A stretch of DNA of 64,000 nucleotides, from assembly GCF_020859565.1 (NCBI RefSeq), contig NZ_JAJHUO010000005.1, positions 335,671 to 399,670 on the forward strand. The letters run 5' to 3'. Every line of letters starts with the position of its first letter. Within the stretch, counting starts at the first letter, position 1. Source of the DNA: Saccharothrix luteola. GTDB taxonomy: Bacteria; Actinomycetota; Actinomycetes; Mycobacteriales; Pseudonocardiaceae. The notes under the pieces were generated by a model, which saw nothing but the letters and a program-made list of their open reading frames with translations, did not search any database and was not told the origin of the DNA. Shown here one piece after another: positions 31,366-39,313 of the stretch. A program made the translations under genes and the position numbers.

Positions 31366-32699
31366 GCCACACCTCCGAGCGGCAGCGTCGCGGCCAGCCC
31401 GGCGACCTGCAAGCCGTTCAACGGGGTCAGCGTGATGTCCAGCTTGTCGGCCAGCGCCTTGAGCCGGTCGTCGGCGCGGTTCAGCTCGGACGGCGTCCGC
31501 GCGCTCACCCGCACCATGCCGCGCAGGCCGACCTGGCCCTGCTCGCTGCTCGGCGAGATCGTCATGGACAGCGTCGAGGACAGGGCCCGCACTCCGGTCA
31601 GCGCGTTCAGGTTGTTGCGCATGCCCTTGGACGGCCAGCCGGTGATCGCGTAGCTGGCGTGGCCGACGCCGCCCGCCGTCACCCCGGACCACTTCTCCCG
31701 CAACGACACCGAGTTGTTCGACCCGGCCACCGAGGTCAGCTCGGCCGCCGAGATGCCCGCCCGGATCAGCTCGTCGGGGTCCAGCGGCCGGATCGACACA
31801 CCCGTCGACTCCAGCGCGTTGCGCACGCGGGACAGCGCGCCGATCAACGCCCGGTGCGCGCCGACGACGCCGCCGCCGCGTTCCCGGATCGCCGCCGCGC
31901 ACCGCCGCGGGTCGAGCCGCACCGCGATCCACGTGGTCCGCCGGGCCGCCGCGGGCAGCGGGCCGAGCACCTCCATGTAGGAGTTGAGCGCGGGCGAGTT
32001 CGTCGGCAGCGCCGCGCTGCCCGGGTAGCAGTGCCAGATCACCGAGATCGCGTCGAGCACCACGCCGCGGTCCTCCAGCGTCGGCGCGAGCGCGCCCAGC
32101 GGCAACGACGGCGCGCTGCCCACCGCGGTGATCAGACCCGGCGCCGGGTCGACCAGCAGCACGGCGGTCCACGCGCCCTGGTGCCAGGCCATGCCGAGCG
32201 GACGGCGCTCGTGGTCGACGCCCCGGGCCACCACCAGGTCCGGCACCGCGAGGCGCAGCAACGCCACCCGCGGGTCGTCCGGGCCGATGACCGAGGACTC
32301 CTCCTCCGACGGCGGCTTCATCTCCACCGGGCCGGTGCGCTTGGCCGTGCGACCGTGCGAGCGGAAGCTGTAGCGCACCACCAGGCCGATCCACTGGGTC
32401 AGCCAGCGACCCCGCGACCTGGTGAACGCGATGATCAACGCGATCAGCACGATGCCGCCGGCGACGTACATCGGCACGGGTGCGACCTCGTCGCCGGTGG
32501 CGCCGACGGCCAGCAGGACCAGGCCGATGGCGACGCCGACCTCGAGCACAACCAGGTTGGCGACCGGCAGGGAGCCGAGGCTCGCACCCGCCGTGCGGCG
32601 ACGCGCCCGGAGCAGTGCGGCGCGCACGGCACCGCCCGCTGCCTGCGCGCGAGCCATGGCGGGATTGGGCTGGCCCGGATGTGGGGTGGTCACGGACAT
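31362..32699 (-). CDS. eccE: type VII secretion protein EccE
   Basis: EccE (445 aa) is a peripheral subunit of the ESX inner-membrane channel. Two hydrophobic helices (residues about 45-65 and 70-92, VANLVVLEVGVAIGLVLLAVG and MYVAGGIVLIALIIAF) are followed by a cytosolic alpha/beta domain with RGVDHERRPLGMAWHQGAWTA. The start at 32699 gives MSVTTPHPGQ; upstream in-frame codons read into the divergent gene. Mycobacterium tuberculosis ESX-4 lacks eccE, so its presence is worth noting. It is divergent from eccB by 130 bases. Confidence 0.85.
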   Translation of the reverse strand: MSVTTPHPGQPNPAMARAQAAGGAVRAALLRARRRTAGASLGSLPVANLVVLEVGVAIGLVLLAVGATGDEVAPVPMYVAGGIVLIALIIAFTRSRGRWLTQWIGLVVRYSFRSHGRTAKRTGPVEMKPPSEEESSVIGPDDPRVALLRLAVPDLVVARGVDHERRPLGMAWHQGAWTAVLLVDPAPGLITAVGSAPSLPLGALAPTLEDRGVVLDAISVIWHCYPGSAALPTNSPALNSYMEVLGPLPAAARRTTWIAVRLDPRRCAAAIRERGGGVVGAHRALIGALSRVRNALESTGVSIRPLDPDELIRAGISAAELTSVAGSNNSVSLREKWSGVTAGGVGHASYAITGWPSKGMRNNLNALTGVRALSSTLSMTISPSSEQGQVGLRGMVRVSARTPSELNRADDRLKALADKLDITLTPLNGLQVAGLAATLPLGGVA

Positions 32700-32829
32700 C
32701 CGCTCTGGTTCTCTTTCCGTCGGCGTGCGCCGGGTGGGACCGACCGGGTCTGACCAACCCGCACACGGACCACCCGCCGTCCGGCTATCGTGCAGACCGT
32801 ACCGCGACTGGGAGAGCAGCGAGCCGAGA
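32700..32829. promoter_or_regulatory. divergent promoter region eccE/eccB
   Basis: These 130 bases separate the two divergent starts and must contain both promoters. I could not fix the boxes with confidence. Confidence 0.4.
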
Positions 32830-34470
32830 ATGGCATCAACACCCACCACCAAGTCACAGGTCCAGGCCTACCGCTTCGTGCTGCGCAGGATGCAGTCCGC
32901 CCTAGTGCGCCGGGACGCGGTGATGCTGCACGACCCGATGCGCACGCACTCGCGTGCCACCGCGGTGGGCGTCCTGCTCGGCGTCATCGGACTGCTCGGC
33001 TTCCTCATCTTCGGCTTCTTCTCGCCGGACCCGCAGGTCGACGACCAGACGCAGATCGCCATCTCCAAGGAGACCGGCCAGGTCTACGTCGTGCACACGG
33101 TCGGCACGACGAAGACGTTGATCCCGATGACGAACCTCGCGTCCGCGCGGCTGCTGCTGCTGCAGCGGTCCAACCCGGACACGGGCCAGGCGGCGGTCGC
33201 GGGCGGTGACGCGGCGGCGGGCCAGGTGAACGCCGGGCCGCAGGTCGCGGGCGGCGACCCGAAGCTGGTCAGCGAGAAGGCACTGGCCAAGCTGCCCAAG
33301 GGTCGGCTGACCGGCATCCCCGACGGGCCGGACGTGCTGCCGAAGCCCGCCGACCGGATCGGGGCGGACTGGTCGGTCTGCGACACGTTGACGTTGGACG
33401 AGTCGCTGAACGACCCGTCCGCGCCGGGCAAGTTCACCACCACCGTCCTCGCGGGGTACAGCGGCGGCGGCGAGCTGCTCGACGACAACCGCGCCCTGCT
33501 GGTGCGCGCGGGCACCGACGACAAGCAGGCGTACCTGATCTACAAGGCGCCGGTGAACTCCAAGATCACCTCGACGTCCACCGTGCGCGCCAAGGTCGAC
33601 CTCACCAACGCCGAGGTCCGCACCGCGCTGAACCTGAGCCAGAAGAAGCCGCGCGCGATCAGCACCGGCCTGCTCAACGCGATCCCCGAGGCGAAGCCGC
33701 TGGTGGCGCCCGACATCCCGGGCCGCGGCCAGAACGTGACCTACGTCCAGGGCGAGACCCTGAAGATCGGCGCCGTGATCGAGGTCCGCCGCTCCGGCGC
33801 GGAGTCCGAGTTCCACGTGGCGCTGAAGGACGGCCTGCAGAAGATCAGCCGGGCCGCGGCCGACCTGCTGCGCGCGGCCTACGCGCAGGGCGCGGAGCCG
33901 AAGCTGGTCGACATCGCGCGGACCAACAGCGCGCCGACCGTCGAGCAGCTCGACTTCGCCGACTACCCGCCGGACGTGCCCGAGGTCCTGGACCCGAACC
34001 AGAACAACCGGGTGATCTGCCTCGGCTGGCAGGCGCAGAACGTGACCTCGGACAACAAGTCGCAGCACACCAAGGTGACCTTCGCGCCGTCGCTGCCGAT
34101 CCCGTCGGGCGTGGTGCCGGTGGAGATCAACCAGGTCGGCGCGACCCGCGAGGTCGTCAGCCAGTTCGTGATGGCGCCGGGCAAGTCGGCCGTGGTGCGC
34201 AGCGCGACGTCCACCCAGGACTTCGACAGCGGCCCGATCCACCTGATCACCGGCCGCGGGGTGAAGTACGGCATCCCGGACGTCACCACCAGCGGCGCGC
34301 TCGGCCTGGGCGCGGACGGGTTCTCGCCCGGACCGGAGTCGATCCTGCGGCTGCTGCCCAACGGGCCGCAGCTCAACCGCAACGACGCCGCGCGCAGCTG
34401 GGACGCGATCCCGGTGCCGAAGGACAGCGGCCTGCTGCCCGAGGAGAAGGCCAAGAAGCAGGGCAGCTGA
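32830..34470 (+). CDS. eccB: type VII secretion protein EccB
   Basis: EccB (546 aa) is the single-pass, largely extracytoplasmic subunit of the ESX channel. The N-terminus STPTTKSQVQAYRFVLRRMQSALVRRD is the family signature, and a membrane helix follows at residues about 47-65 (AVGVLLGVIGLLGFLIFGFF). The external part contains repeats ending in a conserved core with VCDTLTLDESLN and RVICLGWQAQN, whose two cysteines probably form a disulfide. The ATG at 32830 is chosen by homology. It reads together with the two substrate-like genes downstream. Confidence 0.95.
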   Translation: MASTPTTKSQVQAYRFVLRRMQSALVRRDAVMLHDPMRTHSRATAVGVLLGVIGLLGFLIFGFFSPDPQVDDQTQIAISKETGQVYVVHTVGTTKTLIPMTNLASARLLLLQRSNPDTGQAAVAGGDAAAGQVNAGPQVAGGDPKLVSEKALAKLPKGRLTGIPDGPDVLPKPADRIGADWSVCDTLTLDESLNDPSAPGKFTTTVLAGYSGGGELLDDNRALLVRAGTDDKQAYLIYKAPVNSKITSTSTVRAKVDLTNAEVRTALNLSQKKPRAISTGLLNAIPEAKPLVAPDIPGRGQNVTYVQGETLKIGAVIEVRRSGAESEFHVALKDGLQKISRAAADLLRAAYAQGAEPKLVDIARTNSAPTVEQLDFADYPPDVPEVLDPNQNNRVICLGWQAQNVTSDNKSQHTKVTFAPSLPIPSGVVPVEINQVGATREVVSQFVMAPGKSAVVRSATSTQDFDSGPIHLITGRGVKYGIPDVTTSGALGLGADGFSPGPESILRLLPNGPQLNRNDAARSWDAIPVPKDSGLLPEEKAKKQGS

Positions 34471-34542
34471 GCCCGCAATGCTGAGCCCTTTGGGGGAACC
34501 GGCGTGGGCCGGTTCCCGTCAGAGGGTGCAGGAGGTGTCCGG

Positions 34543-34899
34543 GTGAACGAGGTCACACGCGGGCCGGCGGGCGGGCGGCAGGTTTCGGTCGACCCGCGCT
34601 GGCTGGAGCTGTACGCGAAGCGCGTCGACGAGGCGGCCGAGGAGCTGACCCGCGCGCGGTCCGAGCTGCGGGAGGCGCCGATGCGCCCCCAGAGCTTCGG
34701 CGAGCTGGGGCGGACGCTGCGCACCGCGGAGGCGTACGGCCGGGCCGCCGGGCTGCTCAACCAGCAGCTCGACCGGGCGTGCGAGGTGCTGGCGTCCGCG
34801 GCGAAGGGCCTGCACGACGTGGCCGAGCACTACGGCGCCCAGGACGACGACGCGGTGGCGTTGATCAAGGCGGTCGACCGGCGGGCGGGGTTGGGCTGA
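34543..34899 (+). CDS. EspC-like type VII secretion target
   Basis: This 118-aa helical protein has the EspC/T7SS-target pattern: VDPRWLELYAKRVDEAAEEL, then SFGELGRTLRTAEAYGRAAGLLNQQLDRACEVLASAAKGLHDVAEHY and a final QDDDAVALI. Such proteins are small helical partners of ESX substrates. The GTG at 34543 has GGAGG seven bases upstream. The stop overlaps the ATG of the next gene (TGATG), as also in the second EspC-like pair at 55982. Confidence 0.82.
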   Translation: MNEVTRGPAGGRQVSVDPRWLELYAKRVDEAAEELTRARSELREAPMRPQSFGELGRTLRTAEAYGRAAGLLNQQLDRACEVLASAAKGLHDVAEHYGAQDDDAVALIKAVDRRAGLG

Positions 34900-35954
34900 T
34901 GCGGGGCAAGGACGGCAAGCAGATCGCCGCCGAGGTGGGGCCGGAGCTGGACTACCTGTCCGGGATCAGCCGGCGGCTCGGCGTGCGCGACCTCGTGGCG
35001 GACTACTTCGCGCCCGTGCTGGGCGACTGGACCGACCTGGACGAGGAGGCCGAGCGCTGGCGCAGGGCCGGGCTCGTCGCCGAGCACGTGACGCGCGACC
35101 TGACCAAGCCGCTGGGCAAGCTGGACTCGGCGTGGCAGGGCAAGGACGCGGACGCGTTCGTCGAGCACATGCAGAAGGTCGGACTGGCCGGGCACGACAT
35201 GTCCGACGCGATGCACGCGATGGGCGAGGCGCTGGACCAGACCGCCGAGGGCATCCGCGGGATCGTGGAGGACATGTCCCGGGTGTTCGCCGAGGCGGCC
35301 GACGCGGTGTCGGGTGCGGCGGCGTTGCCGGTGGACGGCGACCGGCGCGTGGTGGAGGCGCTGGACGAGCTGCACGACCCGGCGAAGGAGCTGCACGAGT
35401 CGGTGCGGGACGTGCTGGAGGCGTTCCTGCGGCTGTGCGACGGCGTGTCCGGTTCGGACGACTTCGCCGACGTGAAGATGGAGCACAAGTACCCGGAGCA
35501 GAACTGGTCGTTCACCGCGCCCGTGAAGCCGGTCGCGCCGGAGCCGCCGGCCGCTCCGCCCGCCGAGACGAAGCCGGCCGCGTCCGGCGGTGGGTCCGGT
35601 GGGTCCGGTGGGTCAGGTGGCGGCGTGCCGGGTGGCGGTGGCGGTGTGCCCGGTGGGATCCCCGGCGGTGAGTCGCCGGAGCGGATGCAGCCGGGTGGGT
35701 CGACGGGTGTGTCCGAGCCGCGCCCGGCGGAGCCCGGCCCGCGTCCGGCGGCTGCCGCGGCGGCGGGCGGTCCGTCCGGTCCGGCGGCGGGCGGCGCGGG
35801 GATGATGGGCGCCGGGATGATGGGTGGCATGGGCGCCGGCGGGCAGCAGGGCGGCGACAAGGAGCACAAGTCGAAGGTCCAGCTGGCCGGCTCGACCGAG
35901 CAGGTCTTCGGCAAGCCCAAGAAGTCCGCCCCACCGGTGCTGGGCGAGGACTGA
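34899..35954 (+). CDS. WXG-domain protein with proline/glycine-rich tail
   Basis: This 351-aa protein has a helical N-terminal domain with Trp79-Gln-Gly81 (SAWQGKDADAFVEHMQ) like a WXG100/PPE-type core, extended to about residue 195. Then comes a low-complexity tail: Pro/Ala (206-228), Gly/Ser repeats (230-270) and a Met/Gly stretch GMMGAGMMGGMGAGG (302-316), ending APPVLGED. It is probably an ESX substrate or envelope-associated effector whose partner is the overlapping EspC-like gene. The protein at 56290 has the same tail plan. Confidence 0.8.
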   Translation: MRGKDGKQIAAEVGPELDYLSGISRRLGVRDLVADYFAPVLGDWTDLDEEAERWRRAGLVAEHVTRDLTKPLGKLDSAWQGKDADAFVEHMQKVGLAGHDMSDAMHAMGEALDQTAEGIRGIVEDMSRVFAEAADAVSGAAALPVDGDRRVVEALDELHDPAKELHESVRDVLEAFLRLCDGVSGSDDFADVKMEHKYPEQNWSFTAPVKPVAPEPPAAPPAETKPAASGGGSGGSGGSGGGVPGGGGGVPGGIPGGESPERMQPGGSTGVSEPRPAEPGPRPAAAAAAGGPSGPAAGGAGMMGAGMMGGMGAGGQQGGDKEHKSKVQLAGSTEQVFGKPKKSAPPVLGED

Positions 35955-35963
35955 GGCGGTTTT

Positions 35964-35989
35964 GGATTGCCGCTGCTCCGCAGACGGCG
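35964..35989 (+). repeat. 26-base repeated hairpin, copy 1
   Basis: The 26 bases from GGATTGCCGCTGC to GCAGACGGCG are identical to 43322-43347. They fold as GCCG-CTGC-tcc-GCAG-a-CGGC. Both copies lie just past the stop of a plus-strand ESX gene. Confidence 0.85.
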
Positions 35990-36127
35990 GCTCGGTCGCC
36001 TGGAAGTCGGTCATCCGCCGCTGATCCCGCGACAATCGAAAAGCGTGATTGCCGCGGGATGAGCACCGGATGACCGACGCGACCTCGCGAGTGTGCTCGC
36101 GACGCGGACGTCACGACGAGGAAAGCG

Positions 36128-36153
36128 AAGGGCCGCCCCGGAGGGCGGCCCTT
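36128..36153. terminator. bidirectional terminator between convergent ESX genes
   Basis: AAGGGCCGCCC (36128-36138) pairs perfectly with 36143-36153 over a four-base loop, followed by TTGTCGTG. It lies between the WXG gene (plus) and mycP (minus) and can serve both. Confidence 0.9.
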
Positions 36154-36167
36154 GTCGTGTGGTGGCG

Positions 36168-37607
36168 CTAGATGACTGAGCGTTTCGGCGGTGCGATCAA
36201 AGCGCCCCGCCTGGCGCGGTTGCGGTTCACGGTGTGGACGATGAACATCGTCAGCAGGAGCAGGCCGACGCCCGCGCCCGTGCCCGACAGCGCCACGATC
36301 ATCGGCGTGCTGCTCGGCGGGTTCAGCGGACCCAGGTTGGTCATCAGCTGCTCCGGCTCCACCGGCTTCGCGCCCGGCTGCTCGAACGGCAGCTCGGCGG
36401 TCAGCGCGGCCACCGGGTTGATCATCCCGTAGCCGACCTTGTGGTCCCGGCCGTTCGGGTTGCCCGGGTGCTGCGCGGTCGCCTTGATGCGGTCCATCAC
36501 CTGCCTCGCGGTCAGCTTCGGGAACCGCTCGCGCACCAGCGCGACCACACCGGCGACGTACGGCGAGGCGAAGCTGGTGCCCTGGATCGCGACGGGCCGG
36601 TTGTTCTCGAAGTTCGCGTTGGTCAGGCCCTTGCCCGCCGGGTCGAGCGTCACGATGTTCTCGCCGGGCGCGGCCACGCTGATCCACGGGCCCCACACCG
36701 AGAACGGCGAGACACCGCCCTCCGCGTTCATCGACGCCACGGACAGCACGTTGTCGGCGTACCACGGCGGTGACGCGACCACGTTGACGTTGGCCGTGGC
36801 CTGGCCGTCGTTCTGGGCCTGGCAGCCGCTCTTCGCGTCGATGTTGCCCGCGGCGGTCACGATGACGACGTCCTTGTCGTTCACCGCCCAGTCGATCGCG
36901 GCCTGGAGCTCGCGCTCCTGGTTGCTCGGCTCGGCCGGCGGCGCGCACGCCGTCAGCGAGATGTTGATCACGCGTGCGCCCTGGTCCACCGCGGAGACGA
37001 TGGCCTTCGCCAGGGTGCCGACCTTGCCCGCGGACTGCCGGTCGTCCTGGTTGGTCGGGTCGTCGAACTCGAAGCTGTTGCTGGTCTGCCGGAACGCCAG
37101 CACCGTCACCTCGGGCGCGGCGCCGACGAACCCGGTCGCCTCGTCCCGGCTGGCCGCCGCGACGCCCGCGACCTCGGTGCCGTGGCCGTCGCAGTCGTGG
37201 ACACCGCGCTTCTCGGTCTCCACGTAGTCACCGCCCTCCACGACCCGGCCTTCCAGTCGCGGGTGGTTCTTGTTGACCCCGGTGTCGATGATGGCGAGCT
37301 TGATGCCCTTGCCGGTGGCGAACCGGTGCGCCTCCTCCAGCCGCAGCTGCATCTGGCCCCACGGCTTGTTCGGGATGGGGCGGTCCTCGGTCCTGGAGGA
37401 GATGCACAGCTGCTTCGGCTTGTAGTCGACGTCTTCCTTCGGCGCCTCGGGCGGGCGCAGGAACGACCGGTCCACCGGCGGCGGCTGCGAGTTCGGCCGC
37501 GTGTTCGGGGTCGTCGTGGTCGACGCCGGCTGGGCGTACGCGCCCGGGGCGGTCAGCAGGGTCACGGCCGCCGCGGTGAGCGCGGCGATCTTGCGGATGC
37601 GCATCAT
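36168..37607 (-). CDS. mycP: type VII secretion-associated serine protease mycosin
   Basis: MycP (479 aa) is the membrane-anchored subtilisin-like protease of ESX systems that stabilises the channel and trims substrates. Signal peptide residues 1-26; catalytic Asp108 (IIDTG), His142 (DCDGHGTEVAG), oxyanion Asn255 (AAGN) and Ser345 (GTSFASPY); C-terminal membrane helix at about 444-465 followed by a basic tail. The N-terminal extension CISSRTEDRPIPNKPWGQMQL wraps the active site in this family. Two ATGs lie in tandem; 37604 has better spacing to GAGG. It follows eccD by four bases. Confidence 0.95.
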   Translation of the reverse strand: MMRIRKIAALTAAAVTLLTAPGAYAQPASTTTTPNTRPNSQPPPVDRSFLRPPEAPKEDVDYKPKQLCISSRTEDRPIPNKPWGQMQLRLEEAHRFATGKGIKLAIIDTGVNKNHPRLEGRVVEGGDYVETEKRGVHDCDGHGTEVAGVAAASRDEATGFVGAAPEVTVLAFRQTSNSFEFDDPTNQDDRQSAGKVGTLAKAIVSAVDQGARVINISLTACAPPAEPSNQERELQAAIDWAVNDKDVVIVTAAGNIDAKSGCQAQNDGQATANVNVVASPPWYADNVLSVASMNAEGGVSPFSVWGPWISVAAPGENIVTLDPAGKGLTNANFENNRPVAIQGTSFASPYVAGVVALVRERFPKLTARQVMDRIKATAQHPGNPNGRDHKVGYGMINPVAALTAELPFEQPGAKPVEPEQLMTNLGPLNPPSSTPMIVALSGTGAGVGLLLLTMFIVHTVNRNRARRGALIAPPKRSVI

Positions 37608-37611
37608 CGCC

Positions 37612-39006
37612 TCACGCGGGGATGAGCTGGCGCATGGCCACGTAGAGGTCCATCACCGCCAGCGCCAGCGGCAGCACCGCGGCGATCAGGATGGCCTCGA
37701 GCACGTCGACCGTCCGGCGCAGCACCGGGGAGAACTTCTGGTTGGGGAAGATCACGCCGAGCACCAGCGCGCCCGCGCCGACCACCACGAGGGTGCCGAA
37801 CACGTACAGCAGCCGGTCGCCGGGCGAGGACTGCACCAGCCACCCGAGCAGCACGCCGGTGCCCGCGACCATGCCGCTGGCCAGCAGCGCCACCGCCTGC
37901 GCGCCGTTGGCGTAGGCCCGGCCGCGCAGCAGCAGCACCAGCGTCACCACGATCGCCAGCAGCGGGCCCCAGATGGAGCCGTCGCCCGCCGCGATCACGG
38001 CGAACAGGGCGGCGACGCCGCCGCAGCCGATGATCATGCCGGTCAGGTACTCGTGCGCGTTGGCGGTGCGCCGCTCGATCACGGAGTACTCCGGGAAACC
38101 GGTGTCCTCCTTGAGGTCCTCGGCGCTGCCCGGCACGGTCGGCAGCGGCAGCTTGGCCAGCTGGATCGTCAACCGGGGCAGCACGGACAGGGCGGCGAGC
38201 GAGACCGCCGCGGTGGCCGCCGCGATGCCCTGCACCGGGTGGTCCACGAAGATGCCGATGAGGAACGCGAGGCCGCTCAGCGCGCCCGCCGTGGCGGCGG
38301 CGATGAACACCGTGATGCCGCGGCCGATCAGCATGATCGAGGCCGAGGCGAAGATCAGCACCAGCACGCTGCCCAGCAGCAGGCTCGGCCGGCCGATCTC
38401 GCCGGGCACGATGTAGAGGCCGGCGACGTAGGCCATCGGCAGCCCGCCCGCCGAGGCGATCAGCACGCCCGTGCCGACGGCGTTGTAGGACCGCGCCACG
38501 ACCGCGCCCGCGATGAGCGACGCGATGGCCACCACGCCCGCGCAGATCGCCGGCACGAGGTTGCCGCCGCCCGCGAGCGGACCCGCCATCAGCACCGCGA
38601 TCGCGGCCGTGATCAGCGCCAACGCGCCCGCGAGGTGGCCGTAGCGGCGTGCGGTGTCCTTGGTCCACGGCCGGAAGCTGTCCGGATCGGACTCGGCGAT
38701 CGCGTCGACCACGTCGTCGTACAGCGGGGGCGGCGGGTTCTCGTTGCGCTTGCGCAGCTGCAGCAGCTCGCCGTCGACCACGCCGAGCGAGGCCAGCGTG
38801 CGGCTGGGGTCCAGCGGGCCCTCACCCAGCTTGGCCAACGCCCAGCCGCCGTGCCGCACGCCACCGTCCGGAGTGGCCTCCTTGGCCATGTCCAGCAGCA
38901 TCGGCAGCAGGTCGGCCACCGCGACGTCGGCGGGCAGCGCGACGTCGATACGCGTTCGCGGCGCAACCACCGTCACCCGGCTGAACACCGTCGTTCCGGT
39001 CGCCAC
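37612..39006 (-). CDS. eccD: type VII secretion integral membrane protein EccD
   Basis: EccD (464 aa) forms the membrane vestibule of the ESX channel as a dimer. The N-terminal 85 residues are a ubiquitin-like (YukD) domain, SRVTVVAPRTRIDVALPADVAVADLLPMLLD to LGVVDGELLQLRKRNE, followed by about eleven membrane helices from residue 122. The GTG at 39006 is the only sensible start. Cotranscribed with mycP and divergent from eccC. Confidence 0.95.
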   Translation of the reverse strand: MATGTTVFSRVTVVAPRTRIDVALPADVAVADLLPMLLDMAKEATPDGGVRHGGWALAKLGEGPLDPSRTLASLGVVDGELLQLRKRNENPPPPLYDDVVDAIAESDPDSFRPWTKDTARRYGHLAGALALITAAIAVLMAGPLAGGGNLVPAICAGVVAIASLIAGAVVARSYNAVGTGVLIASAGGLPMAYVAGLYIVPGEIGRPSLLLGSVLVLIFASASIMLIGRGITVFIAAATAGALSGLAFLIGIFVDHPVQGIAAATAAVSLAALSVLPRLTIQLAKLPLPTVPGSAEDLKEDTGFPEYSVIERRTANAHEYLTGMIIGCGGVAALFAVIAAGDGSIWGPLLAIVVTLVLLLRGRAYANGAQAVALLASGMVAGTGVLLGWLVQSSPGDRLLYVFGTLVVVGAGALVLGVIFPNQKFSPVLRRTVDVLEAILIAAVLPLALAVMDLYVAMRQLIPA

Positions 39007-39313
39007 CAGCGCCCCCTAAGTCCTGATGAGTGTGTGCTGTGGTCCGTCCCGACCCTATTGGTCCGGTCGGACGCGCTTCGGCCCGCCCCTGGAGAGGAGC
39101 GGACCCAGTATGGGGGCAGCGGGCGTCCCGGCTGGGCTGTTCCGCGCAACACGTCGCAACACGTTGGCCGCGGATTTGCCCGACCCCCCGTCGTTCGGGG
39201 TTCCGATGCGCCATAGTGTCGGTGCGACTGTGGCGGGCCCACACGCCCGGATCGGGATTCGAGCGCAGTCGGGCTGATCGTTTACGGATCGACGCTGAAG
39301 AGGTGCCTGTTAG
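39007..39313. other. divergent eccD-eccC intergenic region
   Basis: No gene is seen in these 307 bases. They contain a tandem direct repeat of GCAACACGT at 39146-39164 and an imperfect hairpin near 39180-39201. Promoters for both eccD and eccC must lie here; none stands out. Confidence 0.5.
39146..39164. promoter_or_regulatory. tandem direct repeat, candidate regulator site
   Basis: GCAACACGT occurs at 39146-39154 and again at 39156-39164, one helical turn apart. SARP regulators bind short direct repeats spaced by about a turn (usually 11), and two SARP genes lie just downstream of eccC. The link is a guess. Confidence 0.4.

Noticed and set aside
30643..32766. One 707-codon minus frame covering the eccE region, suggesting a frameshifted eccE
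   Set aside because: Domain content shows two genes in different frames joined by a GTGA overlap, each with an intact product.
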